A DNA stretch of 64,000 nt from Sphingobacteriales bacterium JAD_PAG50586_3 (GTDB lineage Bacteria > Bacteroidota > Bacteroidia > CAMBQF01). The position numbers and the translations under genes are program-made. Location: the NCBI GenBank assembly GCA_023213195.1, contig CP096135.1, forward strand, positions 2,166,842 through 2,230,841, given 5' to 3'. The notes under the pieces were generated by a model. The model ran no database searches, had not been told where the DNA came from, and worked only from the letters and a program-made list of their open reading frames with translations. Positions 9,158 through 17,721 of the stretch are shown here, piece after piece; the stretch's first letter is position 1; each line of letters starts with the position of its first letter.

Positions 9158-9925
9158 TCAGCCCTGAAGGTACGTTAGTACCGTTTGGCAAAACTCCTCC
9201 GGCTTTTCGGCTTGCACCCAATGCCCGGCACCGTCTATAGTTTCTATAACCGCATTTGGAAAGTGGAGGTTAATATCGGCCACTTCGGGCCCTTTTATGT
9301 AGTCAGACAGTTCGCCACGGATAAATAGGGTAGGGCCGGTAAATATATGGTCTGCGCTTAGGGCTTCGTTTAAATGGTCTATAGTAGCAGCAAGTATGGT
9401 TAGGTTTGGTCGCCACCCAAGGCGCTCTTTGGTTTCCCAATAAAGGTTCTTCAATACAAACTGGCGAAGGGTAACCGATGGTAACTCATCTGCAAGGGCT
9501 TCATCAGCTTCTTTGCGGCTTTTCAGCGTGTCAAAATCAAGCGTAAGCATGGCTTCTACCACCGGCAGGTTGCTGTGCTCATACACACCCGGCATCATAT
9601 CTACTACAATAAGCTTCTCAATCCGTTCCGGGTTTTCACAGGCAAAAAGCATGGCTGTTTTTCCGCCCATAGAGTGCCCCATAATTATAGCCTTATCAAT
9701 AGAATGGGTATTAAGAAACTCCAGTAAATCGGCCACCATAGCAGCGTAGCTATGTTCATTATCGTGCGGAGATTCGCCATGGTTACGGGCATCAACCAGG
9801 TAAACGGTATAGTGCGGGGCAAAGTAATTCCGCGCCAGCGATACCCAGTTATCTGAACTGCCTAAAAAACCATGCAGTATTACCAGTGCGGGGCCTTGCC
9901 CCATTTGCTTAAAGTTAAGCTGCAT
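9158..9925 (-). CDS. Alpha/beta-fold hydrolase (YbfF-like esterase)
   Basis: 255 residues, cytoplasmic (no signal peptide). The nucleophile elbow GHSMGG places Ser85. VVDMMP matches the position of the acid in the YbfF group (Asp109), and GAGHWVQAEKP gives His235, so a full triad is visible, together with the oxyanion motif HGFLGS. YbfF-type enzymes cleave acyl esters including acyl-CoA; the real substrate is not shown here. Its ATG overlaps the stop of the upstream vWA-FHA gene as TAATG at 9925, so the two are probably translated in a coupled way from one transcript. Confidence 0.9.
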   Translation of the reverse strand: MQLNFKQMGQGPALVILHGFLGSSDNWVSLARNYFAPHYTVYLVDARNHGESPHDNEHSYAAMVADLLEFLNTHSIDKAIIMGHSMGGKTAMLFACENPERIEKLIVVDMMPGVYEHSNLPVVEAMLTLDFDTLKSRKEADEALADELPSVTLRQFVLKNLYWETKERLGWRPNLTILAATIDHLNEALSADHIFTGPTLFIRGELSDYIKGPEVADINLHFPNAVIETIDGAGHWVQAEKPEEFCQTVLTYLQG

Positions 9926-11397
9926 TACTGGCTAAATTTCATTTCTATAGCACCCATGCGAATAAGGTCGCCATTGCGTAGGGCCTGCTTGGTAATGCGC
10001 TTGCCGTTTACAAAGGTACCGTTGGTGCTGTTAAGGTCGGTTAACACATATTGCCCGCCCTCAAAATTAATTTGCGCGTGGTTGCTTGATATGGTTTGCT
10101 CCTGTATTACAATGGTATTTACATCTTTACGGCCAATGCTTATTTGCGATGGTTTAAGCGTATAGGTTTGCGCACCGGCAGTAAGGTATACCTTTAGTGT
10201 AGGGGCTGCTGCCGAGCCTGCAATAATGGTTTTTTTAGGGTCGTTTTTAACTATCTCGCCAGGGTTGGTCATTTGGCGGCGCTTAATTTCTTCCTGCATG
10301 CGCAGGTTTTTCTCTTCCATCTCTTTAAAGCGCTTGGCTTCAGAGTCGCTGCGGCTTTTTCGCTTTTGGCGCTGGCGCATAGCCACGTAAATAGAAAGGC
10401 CTATTAATGCCAATACCAATATTGATATAACAATGTATAGCGTAAGGTTTAAAAAGCTACCACCATCTTTAGGGGCGGTAAACAGGGCTGCTAAACGCTC
10501 ACCTTTGTATTCAATTTCTACTTTATGTTCTTTACCATCAGCATCGGTAGCGGTGTTGTAGGTAAGCTCGCATTGCTGGTTTTGGCCGGCTTTTTTAGCA
10601 TACGCATCAACAAAGTCTTGTATGTAGTTAGAAACATCTGCCGCCGATGCAACAGTGCGGCTCTCGCCATTGGTTTGGTCGCTAATGCGTTTAAGGTTAT
10701 CGCCTGCGTAGCGGTTGGCCGTTTGGTATACAAGGGTATAAACCGGTATGGCAGTTTTCTGCGATTTTGATATTACATCCTCTGCCCTTATAGGCGATTT
10801 TGTGTTGTTTATAGATGCTGATACAACAATCAAAATCCTGTCGGCAGGCAGGTTGTTGCGGCTGGCTATGTAATCAAGGCACTCATCAATACCTTTAAAA
10901 ACATCGGCACGCTTAACGGTATCTTTACTGTCTACCAACTGATTGGTAATGTTGTAGCCCAACGCTTTATTATCGGGTGTAAACTCAAAGCTTAGTTGCT
11001 TAAAGGCTTTACCATCGGCTTGTGCACGGTTAAAAGAACCAACGTTTAGCAGTTTGTTATCGCTAAGGGTAAGCAGCGCTTCAGAAAGGCCTGTTTTAAT
11101 GTTTTGTATAGGCGCGCCGGTGGTGTAGTAAGAGTTTTCTACCAATATAAATACGGCGGTTTGCTTTTTGTTAGAGTTTTCCTGCACCAGCTTTAGGGTA
11201 AACTCCAGCGGGGTGCCATCTTCTATAATTTTAAAGTCGGCCTTTTGGGGCTGCTCGTTAGATTTTATTGATACCACCGTTTTAATCTCGGGGAACTTAG
11301 TAGTATCTGTAGGGCCTATAGAAAAGTTTTGTGCAAACAAACCTGTTGCCCATAATACAATTGCCAGGGTTGAAGCAATATGTTTTAGTTTACTCAT
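9925..11397 (-). CDS. Membrane-anchored von Willebrand A-like / FHA-domain protein
   Basis: 490 residues. Signal peptide 1-22 (...WATGLFAQ), a vWA-like periplasmic domain about 35-265 (VFILVENSYYTTG, DRILIVVSASIN), one transmembrane helix about 317-340, a charged linker, and a cytoplasmic FHA domain about 403-488. The FHA domain has ISIGRKD, SSNHAQINF and LNSTNGTFVNG, the residues that read phosphothreonine in the family. The layout suggests a protein that couples an extracytoplasmic interaction to phospho-dependent binding inside the cell. It sits between a second FHA gene (upstream, 20-nt gap) and the hydrolase (TAATG overlap), forming a three-gene operon. No kinase lies nearby. Confidence 0.85.
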   Translation of the reverse strand: MSKLKHIASTLAIVLWATGLFAQNFSIGPTDTTKFPEIKTVVSIKSNEQPQKADFKIIEDGTPLEFTLKLVQENSNKKQTAVFILVENSYYTTGAPIQNIKTGLSEALLTLSDNKLLNVGSFNRAQADGKAFKQLSFEFTPDNKALGYNITNQLVDSKDTVKRADVFKGIDECLDYIASRNNLPADRILIVVSASINNTKSPIRAEDVISKSQKTAIPVYTLVYQTANRYAGDNLKRISDQTNGESRTVASAADVSNYIQDFVDAYAKKAGQNQQCELTYNTATDADGKEHKVEIEYKGERLAALFTAPKDGGSFLNLTLYIVISILVLALIGLSIYVAMRQRQKRKSRSDSEAKRFKEMEEKNLRMQEEIKRRQMTNPGEIVKNDPKKTIIAGSAAAPTLKVYLTAGAQTYTLKPSQISIGRKDVNTIVIQEQTISSNHAQINFEGGQYVLTDLNSTNGTFVNGKRITKQALRNGDLIRMGAIEMKFSQ

Positions 11398-11417
11398 AAT
11401 GTAAAGGTAGAAAGAAA

Positions 11418-11996
11418 TTAAACAGCCGAGCGGAATCTAAAAATGGTGTTACCTAATTTAATCATGTCGCCATCGGCAAGGTTGCCCTCGTCTGCTATAA
11501 CATCATTAATAAAAGTACCGTTGGTAGATAGTTCGTCTTTATACTTAAACGTACCCAGGCGGAACAATATAGTAAGGTGTTTAGACGATATAGATGAATC
11601 GTTAGGCAGCACAATATCGTTACCATTATCAGCACCAATGCTGTTGCGGCCTTCAAATAGTTTAAAGTCTATACCGTTCTCATCAATAGTGTACGATACC
11701 AACCAACCCACCAACTTGCGGGCGTTTTTTTGCGGCTCAAGGTGGTTTATGCTGGTTTGCTGCTTGGCGTTTACAATGCGGGTTTTGTCCAGGCTACCCT
11801 CATTAGCTGTTGCAGGCGGGGTAAATATTTGCGTTTTATCGCTGTTGCCATTCTCATTGCCTGCGCTGTGTATTACGGTTTTGTCGTCGTTCACTACGTT
11901 GGGTATTTGGGTGTTTTGCGTTTTAGGGCAGTATGGGCAGTCGCTCAGCGACTCACTATAATAGTGTCCGTTAGGGCAAAGTTTAAAATTATCCAT
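11418..11996 (-). CDS. Zinc-ribbon / FHA-domain protein with three DKT motifs
   Basis: 192 residues, no signal peptide. The N-terminus has a likely metal site (Cys7, His11, Cys20, Cys23 in CPNGHYY...CPYC). A flexible middle carries three similar motifs at about Thr40 (DDKTVI), Thr55 (SDKTQI) and Thr72 (LDKTRI). The C-terminal FHA domain (about 105-190) has GRNSIGA, SSKH and STNGTFIN. FHA domains bind phosphothreonine, so the repeated DKTxI motifs may be phosphorylation sites for intra- or intermolecular binding; this is inference. It is the first gene of the FHA operon, with a TAATTTTG element 4 nt before the ATG. Confidence 0.85.
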   Translation of the reverse strand: MDNFKLCPNGHYYSESLSDCPYCPKTQNTQIPNVVNDDKTVIHSAGNENGNSDKTQIFTPPATANEGSLDKTRIVNAKQQTSINHLEPQKNARKLVGWLVSYTIDENGIDFKLFEGRNSIGADNGNDIVLPNDSSISSKHLTILFRLGTFKYKDELSTNGTFINDVIADEGNLADGDMIKLGNTIFRFRSAV

Positions 11997-12000
11997 GGTG

Positions 12001-12008
12001 CAAAATTA
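12001..12008 (-). promoter_or_regulatory. TAnnTTTG -7 element 4 nt before start of the FHA operon
   Basis: On the minus strand TAATTTTG is followed by CACC and the ATG at 11996. It matches TAnnTTTG; no convincing -33 box. Confidence 0.5.
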
Positions 12009-13730
12009 CTGTTTACTGGGTTTAAAGTCAACTTCTGCGTATTTCACAGTCCCTTTTAACATTTTTGTAACCGGTATTAAAAGTTTATTGTTGTTTAGCA
12101 TAACGCTTCCCTGCAAGCAAAAAGAGCCGCCCACATCTTTGTATGACGATAATAGGTCCTTTTCCACATTGCCATCGGCATCAATTTTAACAATAAATAA
12201 TCCTGAATTCGCTTCTGTGTAATCTAAACTTGCAAAGCTGCCTTCCTCTACCAGTTTTAAGTTGCTTAGGTTGTCGTTATACACCATATAAAAATCATTT
12301 CCACATAGTACCGGTACAAATGATGCTTCAAAAGATGTATAGGGTGCGCGTTGAAATTTAGGTATCCTTACCGACCATTCTGTTTCGCCACCCGGGGCAA
12401 TACTTGTTACTACTATATCCTTAAAATCTCTTGCATAATCAGTACGGCTGCGGGTATTAGTTACGTTGCCATAGCTTTGCTTATATGTTGTAGTCATGGG
12501 TATATAGGTTAAACGTTCGCCCACTATCAATATACTGCCATCAGGCCGTGTATATATATTTTCCAGCGCAAGGTCATTTACAGGGCTGTCTTTTTCACTA
12601 TCAATAATTTGTTTGTAGCCAACAGTTCCTTCAAATATCCTGTCATCAAAATCATAAAAATCATTATCAAGGGCTTCGCCTGTTTGATTATCTATTACAG
12701 ATAAAAAACAACCTGTTACCTTATCTTTTTTCTAAGAGAGTTGTCGTCGTAATAAAAACCACCGCACACGAGCTCCCACACTATCATCATATACTTTAAC
12801 GGTTAACGATGTAATAAACTTATCGCCAGTGCCCAGTTTTACACTCTGTAAATCGTCTTTATCTTTATTAATGTAGTATAGTTTATAATCATAGTTAGGC
12901 GTGTTGTCACCCTTAGATTCTCCCCGCAGTTTTTTGTGGTGATTTTTTATTATAAAATAGACATTGCCAATATTATCAGCATCAACACCATCTATGCTCG
13001 ATTGCCATTTATCAAAAGGTATTTTGCCGCTTTTTGTCCACAACAGGGTTTTGCTATTATCATAAGCATAAACATTTACAGCAGCCAAGCTATTGTTGGC
13101 ATTTTGTTCGCCATTGTCGTACAGGCTAACAATATAAAATGTCTTTTTATCAGCCGAACGTACATACATAACCTGGTCGTATTTAGGAGATGATATACCA
13201 AAGTTTATATAGGCCATATTAGTAAAAGAATAATCAGGTTGTGGGGGTCTTACCTTTTCGGTTATTTCCTGCACAAACGTAGTTTGATTCATTTCTACAG
13301 AAATGCCCGGTATGGTAACCAGCATGTTTTTACCCGATGGCGCCATAGTGCTTTTATCAAACGTGTAATAATTTATAGCTACGCCACCTTTTACTTTTTC
13401 ATACGTAAACATACAAGGCTCGTCATTCATCATATCAGCAGCAAAATAATAGTTGCCATCAAACTGGTCTGCCCACATTTTTTGAAAAACAACTGCCTTT
13501 TGTTGCAGTGTTTTAGGGTTGTAAGAATGGAACCAATACTTTACCGCAGAAAATAAACCCGGTTTAAAGCCCACTAAAAATATGTTTTCATCATCTTGTC
13601 CGGCACTTACAGATATGCCCATAGATGGTTCCTGAATGCTTTCGCCAATATTAAATTTGTAGCTGCTTTGAGCATAATTGTTGCCCGCTGTAAACAAAAC
13701 AGTTACCAGCAGCAGGAGTGTTTTTTTCAT
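12006..13730 (-). CDS. Exported protein of unknown function (two compensating frameshifts)
   Basis: About 574 residues after correction. Signal peptide MKKTLLLLVTVLFTAGNNYAQ; the rest is beta-rich (many V-Y-x-I alternations, ITTF-like strands) without a domain I recognise. The frame breaks at a premature TAG after RRQLS near 12733, yet the same frame resumes downstream as VTGCFLSVIDNQTG. The 28 bases between two homopolymers read sensibly in another frame (WFYYDDNSLRKKDKV) if A5 at 12754-12758 is one base too long and T6 at 12726-12731 one base too short. A compensating pair of this kind points to consensus errors. It shows no clear link to the FHA genes downstream. Confidence 0.7.
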
Positions 13731-13800
13731 TTTATAGGTTTTATAGCGGGTAAATCTATATAAATTAGCGCAATATTAATTACTTACAAATAAGCCAATA

Positions 13801-14390
13801 GTGTTTAAAGTATTATTAAGTGTCTTTTTTTCATTTTACTGATACCATTAAACCTTGCTGCGCAAAAAAGGGTGGCAACCCGGCTATGTGGTAACCATAC
13901 AGGGCGATACCTTTAAAGGCTCTATAAAATACGGCAACAACATACTTTCTGATGCCCGGTACGATGCCTGCCACATTGTGAAGTTTAAAACCACCCGCGG
14001 CATCCGCATCAATTTTACCCCCAGTTTACGCGTTGCTATAAGCGGGGCGATGATTTTTACCTAACCTATAAAACCCTGCTGGCAGGCCAAACATGGGCTG
14101 TGTTTATTAAAAAAGTAGCAACAGGGCCTATAGATTTATACTATTACTACGGCGAGCGTAAAAGCTTTATGTATTTTCTTAAAAAGCCCTACAGCAACTA
14201 CTTGGTGCTAGAGAGCGATGATACCGCTCTTACATTTAACCGCCTGCCCATTAAGGCCGCCCTTATGAAGTATTTTAAAGAGTGCGATGCCGTTACCAAA
14301 AAGATAGACGACGGCACATACCGCATCTACAACCTTCGCCTGCGCGATATTCCCGCCATGGTTGATGAGTATAATAAGTGCAAGTTTTAG
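13801..14390 (+). CDS. Small exported protein of unknown function (frameshifted)
   Basis: About 195 residues after joining. From a GTG at 13801 a signal peptide can be read (FKVLLSVFFSFLLIPLNLAAQ) if T4 at 13834-13837 is one base longer and A6 at 13864-13869 one base shorter. Then KGWQPGYVVTIQGDTFKG continues, and a third single-base shift near 14025 joins it to YKRGDDFYLTYK and on to DEYNKCKF. The 'GYVVTIQGDTFKGSIKY' opening resembles a beta-strand-rich motif found in many Bacteroidota exported proteins, but I assign no function. The start codon is uncertain. Confidence 0.6.
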
Positions 14391-14479
14391 TTCTCGGTTG
14401 TCAGTTCTCAGTTGCCGGTTATTCTTTAGCTAAGAAAATACTGTGAACAGGGAACCGGGAACTGAGAACTGGAAAAAAC
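14391..14479. repeat. Low-complexity stretch of GTTCTCAG/GGAACTGAGAACT units
   Basis: TTCTCGGTTGTCAGTTCTCAG on one side and GAACCGGGAACTGAGAACTGG on the other, roughly 7-bp periodic and partly self-complementary, so it can fold into a loose hairpin. It fills the gap before the cbs promoter. Confidence 0.5.
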
Positions 14480-14487
14480 TACCTTTG
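14480..14487 (+). promoter_or_regulatory. TAnnTTTG -7 element 4 nt before cbs
   Basis: TACCTTTG followed by CAGC and the ATG at 14492. The same TTTGCAGCATG string precedes the pseudouridine synthase at 9085. Confidence 0.5.
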
Positions 14488-14491
14488 CAGC

Positions 14492-15853
14492 ATGAAGTAT
14501 TACAACAACATATTAGGTACCATTGGCAATACGCCCATGGTTAAGATAAACCGTATTACTAAAGATTTGAAAGCCACCGTGGTAGTTAAAATAGAAACCG
14601 GCAACCCCGGCAACTCTATTAAAGACCGCATGGCTGTTAAAATGATTGAAGATGCTGAGCGCGATGGCCGCCTTAAACCGGGTGGCACTATTATAGAAGG
14701 CACCAGCGGTAATACCGGTATGGGTTTGGCTATTGCAGCCGTTATAAAAGGCTATAAATGTATTTTTACTACTACCGATAAGCAAAGCAAAGAAAAGGTA
14801 GATGCCTTAAGGGCTTTTGGCGCAGAGGTTATTGTTTGCCCTACCAATGTTGACCCTGAAGATCCACGCTCATACTACTCGGTTTCTTCTCGTTTAGAGA
14901 AAGAAATACCTAACTCTTGGAAACCTAACCAGTACGATAACTTATCGAACACCCAAGCGCATTACGAGCAAACCGGCCCCGAGATTTGGGAACAGACAGA
15001 AGGTAAAGTAACGCACCTTGTAGTAGGTGTTGGCACTGGTGGCACCATTACCGGTACAGGTAAATACCTAAAAGAGAAAAACCCTAATATTAAAGTATTG
15101 GGTATTGATACCTACGGCTCTGTATTTAAAAAATACAAAGAGACAGGCATTTTTGATAAGAACGAGATTTACCCTTACATAACAGAGGGTATTGGAGAGG
15201 ATTTCCTACCTCAAAACGTTGACTTTAATGTTATTGATCATTTTGAAAAGGTAACCGATAAAGATGCCGCTATTATGACCCGCCGTATAGCGCGCGAAGA
15301 AGGCATTTTTGCAGGTAACTCAGCTGGTTCTGCCATGGCGGGCCTGGTGCAAATGAAGGATATGTTTAAAGAGGGCGATTTGGTAGTGGTTATTTTCCAC
15401 GACCATGGATCGCGCTACTTAGGCAAAATGTTTAACGATGAGTGGATGCGCGACCGTGGTTTCCTTGAACAGCAAAAGCCTACCGCCCAAACTATTATAG
15501 AAAGCCGCAGCAAAAGCTCTGTTATTACTGTTGAAGCTACCGATAAGGTGGAAGAGGCATTGCGTTTAATTACGGAAGAAGACATATCGCAAATACCGGT
15601 TAAACGCGGTAACGATGTTGTTGGCGCTATTAACGAGAGTAGCTTGTTGATGAAGCTGATTAAAAACCCCGATTTGAAAGCGGAAACCATAGAATCTGTA
15701 ATGGATGCCCCGCTGCCTGTTGTTAAAATGGATGCAACTGTAGAAGAAATATCAGCCAAGATAAACAAAGAAGTAGGCGCTGTACTAGCCACCGATATTG
15801 GCGGCAACCTGCACATCATTTCTAAGTTTGATATTATTAAAACACTGAGTTAA
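14492..15853 (+). CDS. cbs: Cystathionine beta-synthase with C-terminal CBS domain pair
   Basis: 453 residues, intact. Fold-type II PLP enzyme joining serine and homocysteine to cystathionine (or acting as cysteine synthase). PLP lysine is Lys44 in NSIKDR. The substrate loop GTSGNTG lies at 70-76, the phosphate-binding GVGTGGTITG at 179-188, and the KYLKEKNP region is typical of CBS. Residues about 335-453 form two CBS domains (VEEALRLITEEDISQIPV; VEEISAKINKEVGAVLA), which in relatives bind adenosyl ligands and regulate activity. A second transsulfuration-type enzyme lies at 54633-55793. A terminator follows at 15926. Confidence 0.93.
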   Translation: MKYYNNILGTIGNTPMVKINRITKDLKATVVVKIETGNPGNSIKDRMAVKMIEDAERDGRLKPGGTIIEGTSGNTGMGLAIAAVIKGYKCIFTTTDKQSKEKVDALRAFGAEVIVCPTNVDPEDPRSYYSVSSRLEKEIPNSWKPNQYDNLSNTQAHYEQTGPEIWEQTEGKVTHLVVGVGTGGTITGTGKYLKEKNPNIKVLGIDTYGSVFKKYKETGIFDKNEIYPYITEGIGEDFLPQNVDFNVIDHFEKVTDKDAAIMTRRIAREEGIFAGNSAGSAMAGLVQMKDMFKEGDLVVVIFHDHGSRYLGKMFNDEWMRDRGFLEQQKPTAQTIIESRSKSSVITVEATDKVEEALRLITEEDISQIPVKRGNDVVGAINESSLLMKLIKNPDLKAETIESVMDAPLPVVKMDATVEEISAKINKEVGAVLATDIGGNLHIISKFDIIKTLS

Positions 15854-15880
15854 TAGCGCTAAGAGAAAAAGGTTATCGTC

Positions 15881-15900
15881 ATTCCCGCGCAGGCGGGAAT
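15881..15900. repeat. Short palindromic repeat ATTCCCGC/GCGGGAAT
   Basis: 8-bp perfect arms with a 4-base loop between the cbs stop and its terminator; similar in style to 3091-3112. Confidence 0.6.
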
Positions 15901-15925
15901 CTCACCAAGCGGTAATATAAAGCTA

Positions 15926-15954
15926 AAAAGCCCCGCACTGCGGGGCTTTTTTAT
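15926..15954. terminator. Bidirectional terminator between cbs and the T9SS gene
   Basis: AAAAGCCCCGC, loop ACT, GCGGGGCTTTT plus further T on both strands; serves the convergent genes ending at 15853 (+) and 15979 (-). Confidence 0.9.
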
Positions 15955-15978
15955 TGTGTAGTATGCTATTTAAAGCTA

Positions 15979-17105
15979 TTAATTCTTCACAAACATTTTG
16001 CGGCTAACCATACCATCTACAGTTAGTATATAAGAGTAAATACCGGGAGCTAAATCTGCCGTGTTGGTATTCATAGTAAAGTTACCTGCCGGTTGTGTGC
16101 CTGTGTAAACAGCTTTTACCTGCTGGCCGGTAATGTTGATGATTTTAAGGTCAACCGTACCTGTTTTTGTTAATACGTAACCTACATTCATGTTGTCGGT
16201 AGCAGGGTTAGGAAACACAGTCATAAAGTTGGCATTGGTAGTTTGTTCCTTAATACCCGTTGGCTCATCAACTACTAATATGTTAAATACAAGTGTGGTA
16301 TCCATTGTTACACTATTTTGGTTAAAAACAGACCATGCAGAACCGGTATACCAAACACCAATTGGGTTGTCGTTATATGTACCGTTTTCCCCCAGTTGTG
16401 GGTAGCAAAAATTATCCTGTTTGGCTGTCCGTTTGTTAAAACATTGTCAATAATGGAATAGTTTCCACTGGTATTAGCACTAGTGTTAGTATGTTTAAAA
16501 GCATTAGCATTGCCCGATGATGGAATAAAAACATCATACACAGCACTGTCTGGGAAAGCAGATAAATCTTCATTGTAAATAGCCCAGTTAGTGCCGGTAT
16601 ACCAAATACCTGTGTTATGGTCGTTGTAAACGCCGTTATCGTTACCGCTCCAGTTATGGGTAATAAAGAAAATAGCGTTAGGGTTACCATCAAGGGCCGG
16701 GTTAGAAATAGTTGTCCAGTTGCCGCTAATGTTTGCCGTTGATGAAGTGTGGCTAAATACAGTACCATTAGAACCATTAGGAACCAAAACATTCCATGCC
16801 GTGCTGTCAGCAAAAGGAGTTAAGTTATCCTCGTTATAAAGAGCCCAATTAGTGCCGTTGTACCAGGTGCCAAATTTAAAATCGGCGTAGTTACCGTTAG
16901 AGCCCCAGTTTTGGGTAACAATTAGTTTAGCACTTGTGTTACCATCAAGTGTTGGATCAGATAATGCAGACCAGTTTGCAGAAATATTAGATGGCGAAGT
17001 GGTATGCGTAAAGAAGTTGCCAAAGTAGCCTGATTGTGCCGAGGCGGTTAAGCCGCTTAACGCTGCAAATGCTACTAATGTAGTTTTTAAGAAAAGATGT
17101 TTCAT
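15979..17105 (-). CDS. T9SS-secreted protein with three tandem ~70-residue repeats (one frameshift)
   Basis: About 375 residues after joining. Signal peptide (MKHLFLKTTLVAFAALSGLTASAQ), then three copies of a repeat with the pattern F-x-H-T...N-x-S...DG-x-x-A...THNW...G-W-Y-x-GTNWA-x-YNED (DUF7452-like), then a type A T9SS sorting domain (FPNPATDNMNVGY ... PGIYSYILTVDG...KMFVKN). The frame breaks in the third repeat: HNWGKTVHI should continue HNWG-ENGTYNDNPIGVWYTG, which needs one more C in the run 16389-16393. The repeat is known from many Bacteroidota secreted proteins; its ligand is unknown. It ends at the terminator shared with cbs. Confidence 0.85.
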
Positions 17106-17270
17106 AGGTAGTTGGTTTTAAGATGAGTATTAAATTGTTTTTTAATGATTAGATAGAAAGGGTATAATTTTTTGTTTAAAGTTACGTCTAATATATGGCT
17201 AAAATAATAAACAAAAACTAGATGTTATTCATTGCAAATGTTGAAAACGATATACTGATCAGATTATCAG

Positions 17271-17672
17271 TTATTTAAACAACCCCTTTATCCTTGGCCT
17301 GGTTAGGTAAAAAATAATAAACCCGGCAATGCATAAGCCAAGCAATCCGCCTGTAAAATCGCCGCTAAATAAGCGCATTAAATCGCCGGTGGCGTTGGCT
17401 GCAAAAATGCCTATAACACATAGCCAACCCCATTTGCGTTGCTTAAACCAACCGCGGGTGGTAATAACAAATACCTGGCTAAGTACTAAGAAGAGGATGC
17501 CAATAGTTACGCGGTAAGGGGCCATTTCGCCGTAGCTGTCGGGGGTTGTCTCCCACATTCTATCCAGCACACTACCGGGCCATAGCAGGGTTATAGCAGC
17601 CAATAAAAGCACGAAAGCGCAAAGGGAAATAAATATTCCTACTAAGTAAAAACTAATTGGCTTTGCTTGCAT
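17271..17672 (-). CDS. Small four-helix membrane protein of unknown function
   Basis: 133 residues with about four hydrophobic segments (YLVGIFISLCAFVLLLAAI; VTIGILFLVLSQVFVI; WLCVIGIFAANATG; LLGLCIAGFIIFYL) joined by short charged loops; a WKQRKWGW-type basic loop suggests the cytoplasmic side. It resembles small DUF4345-like membrane proteins in length and layout, but I am not certain of the family. TAAGTTTG (17702-17695) 22 nt before the ATG is a possible -7 element. Confidence 0.75.
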   Translation of the reverse strand: MQAKPISFYLVGIFISLCAFVLLLAAITLLWPGSVLDRMWETTPDSYGEMAPYRVTIGILFLVLSQVFVITTRGWFKQRKWGWLCVIGIFAANATGDLMRLFSGDFTGGLLGLCIAGFIIFYLTRPRIKGLFK

Positions 17673-17721
17673 AATTAACGGGTGGTTAATAATGCAAACT
17701 TAACAAGAAACAGCAAACCTA

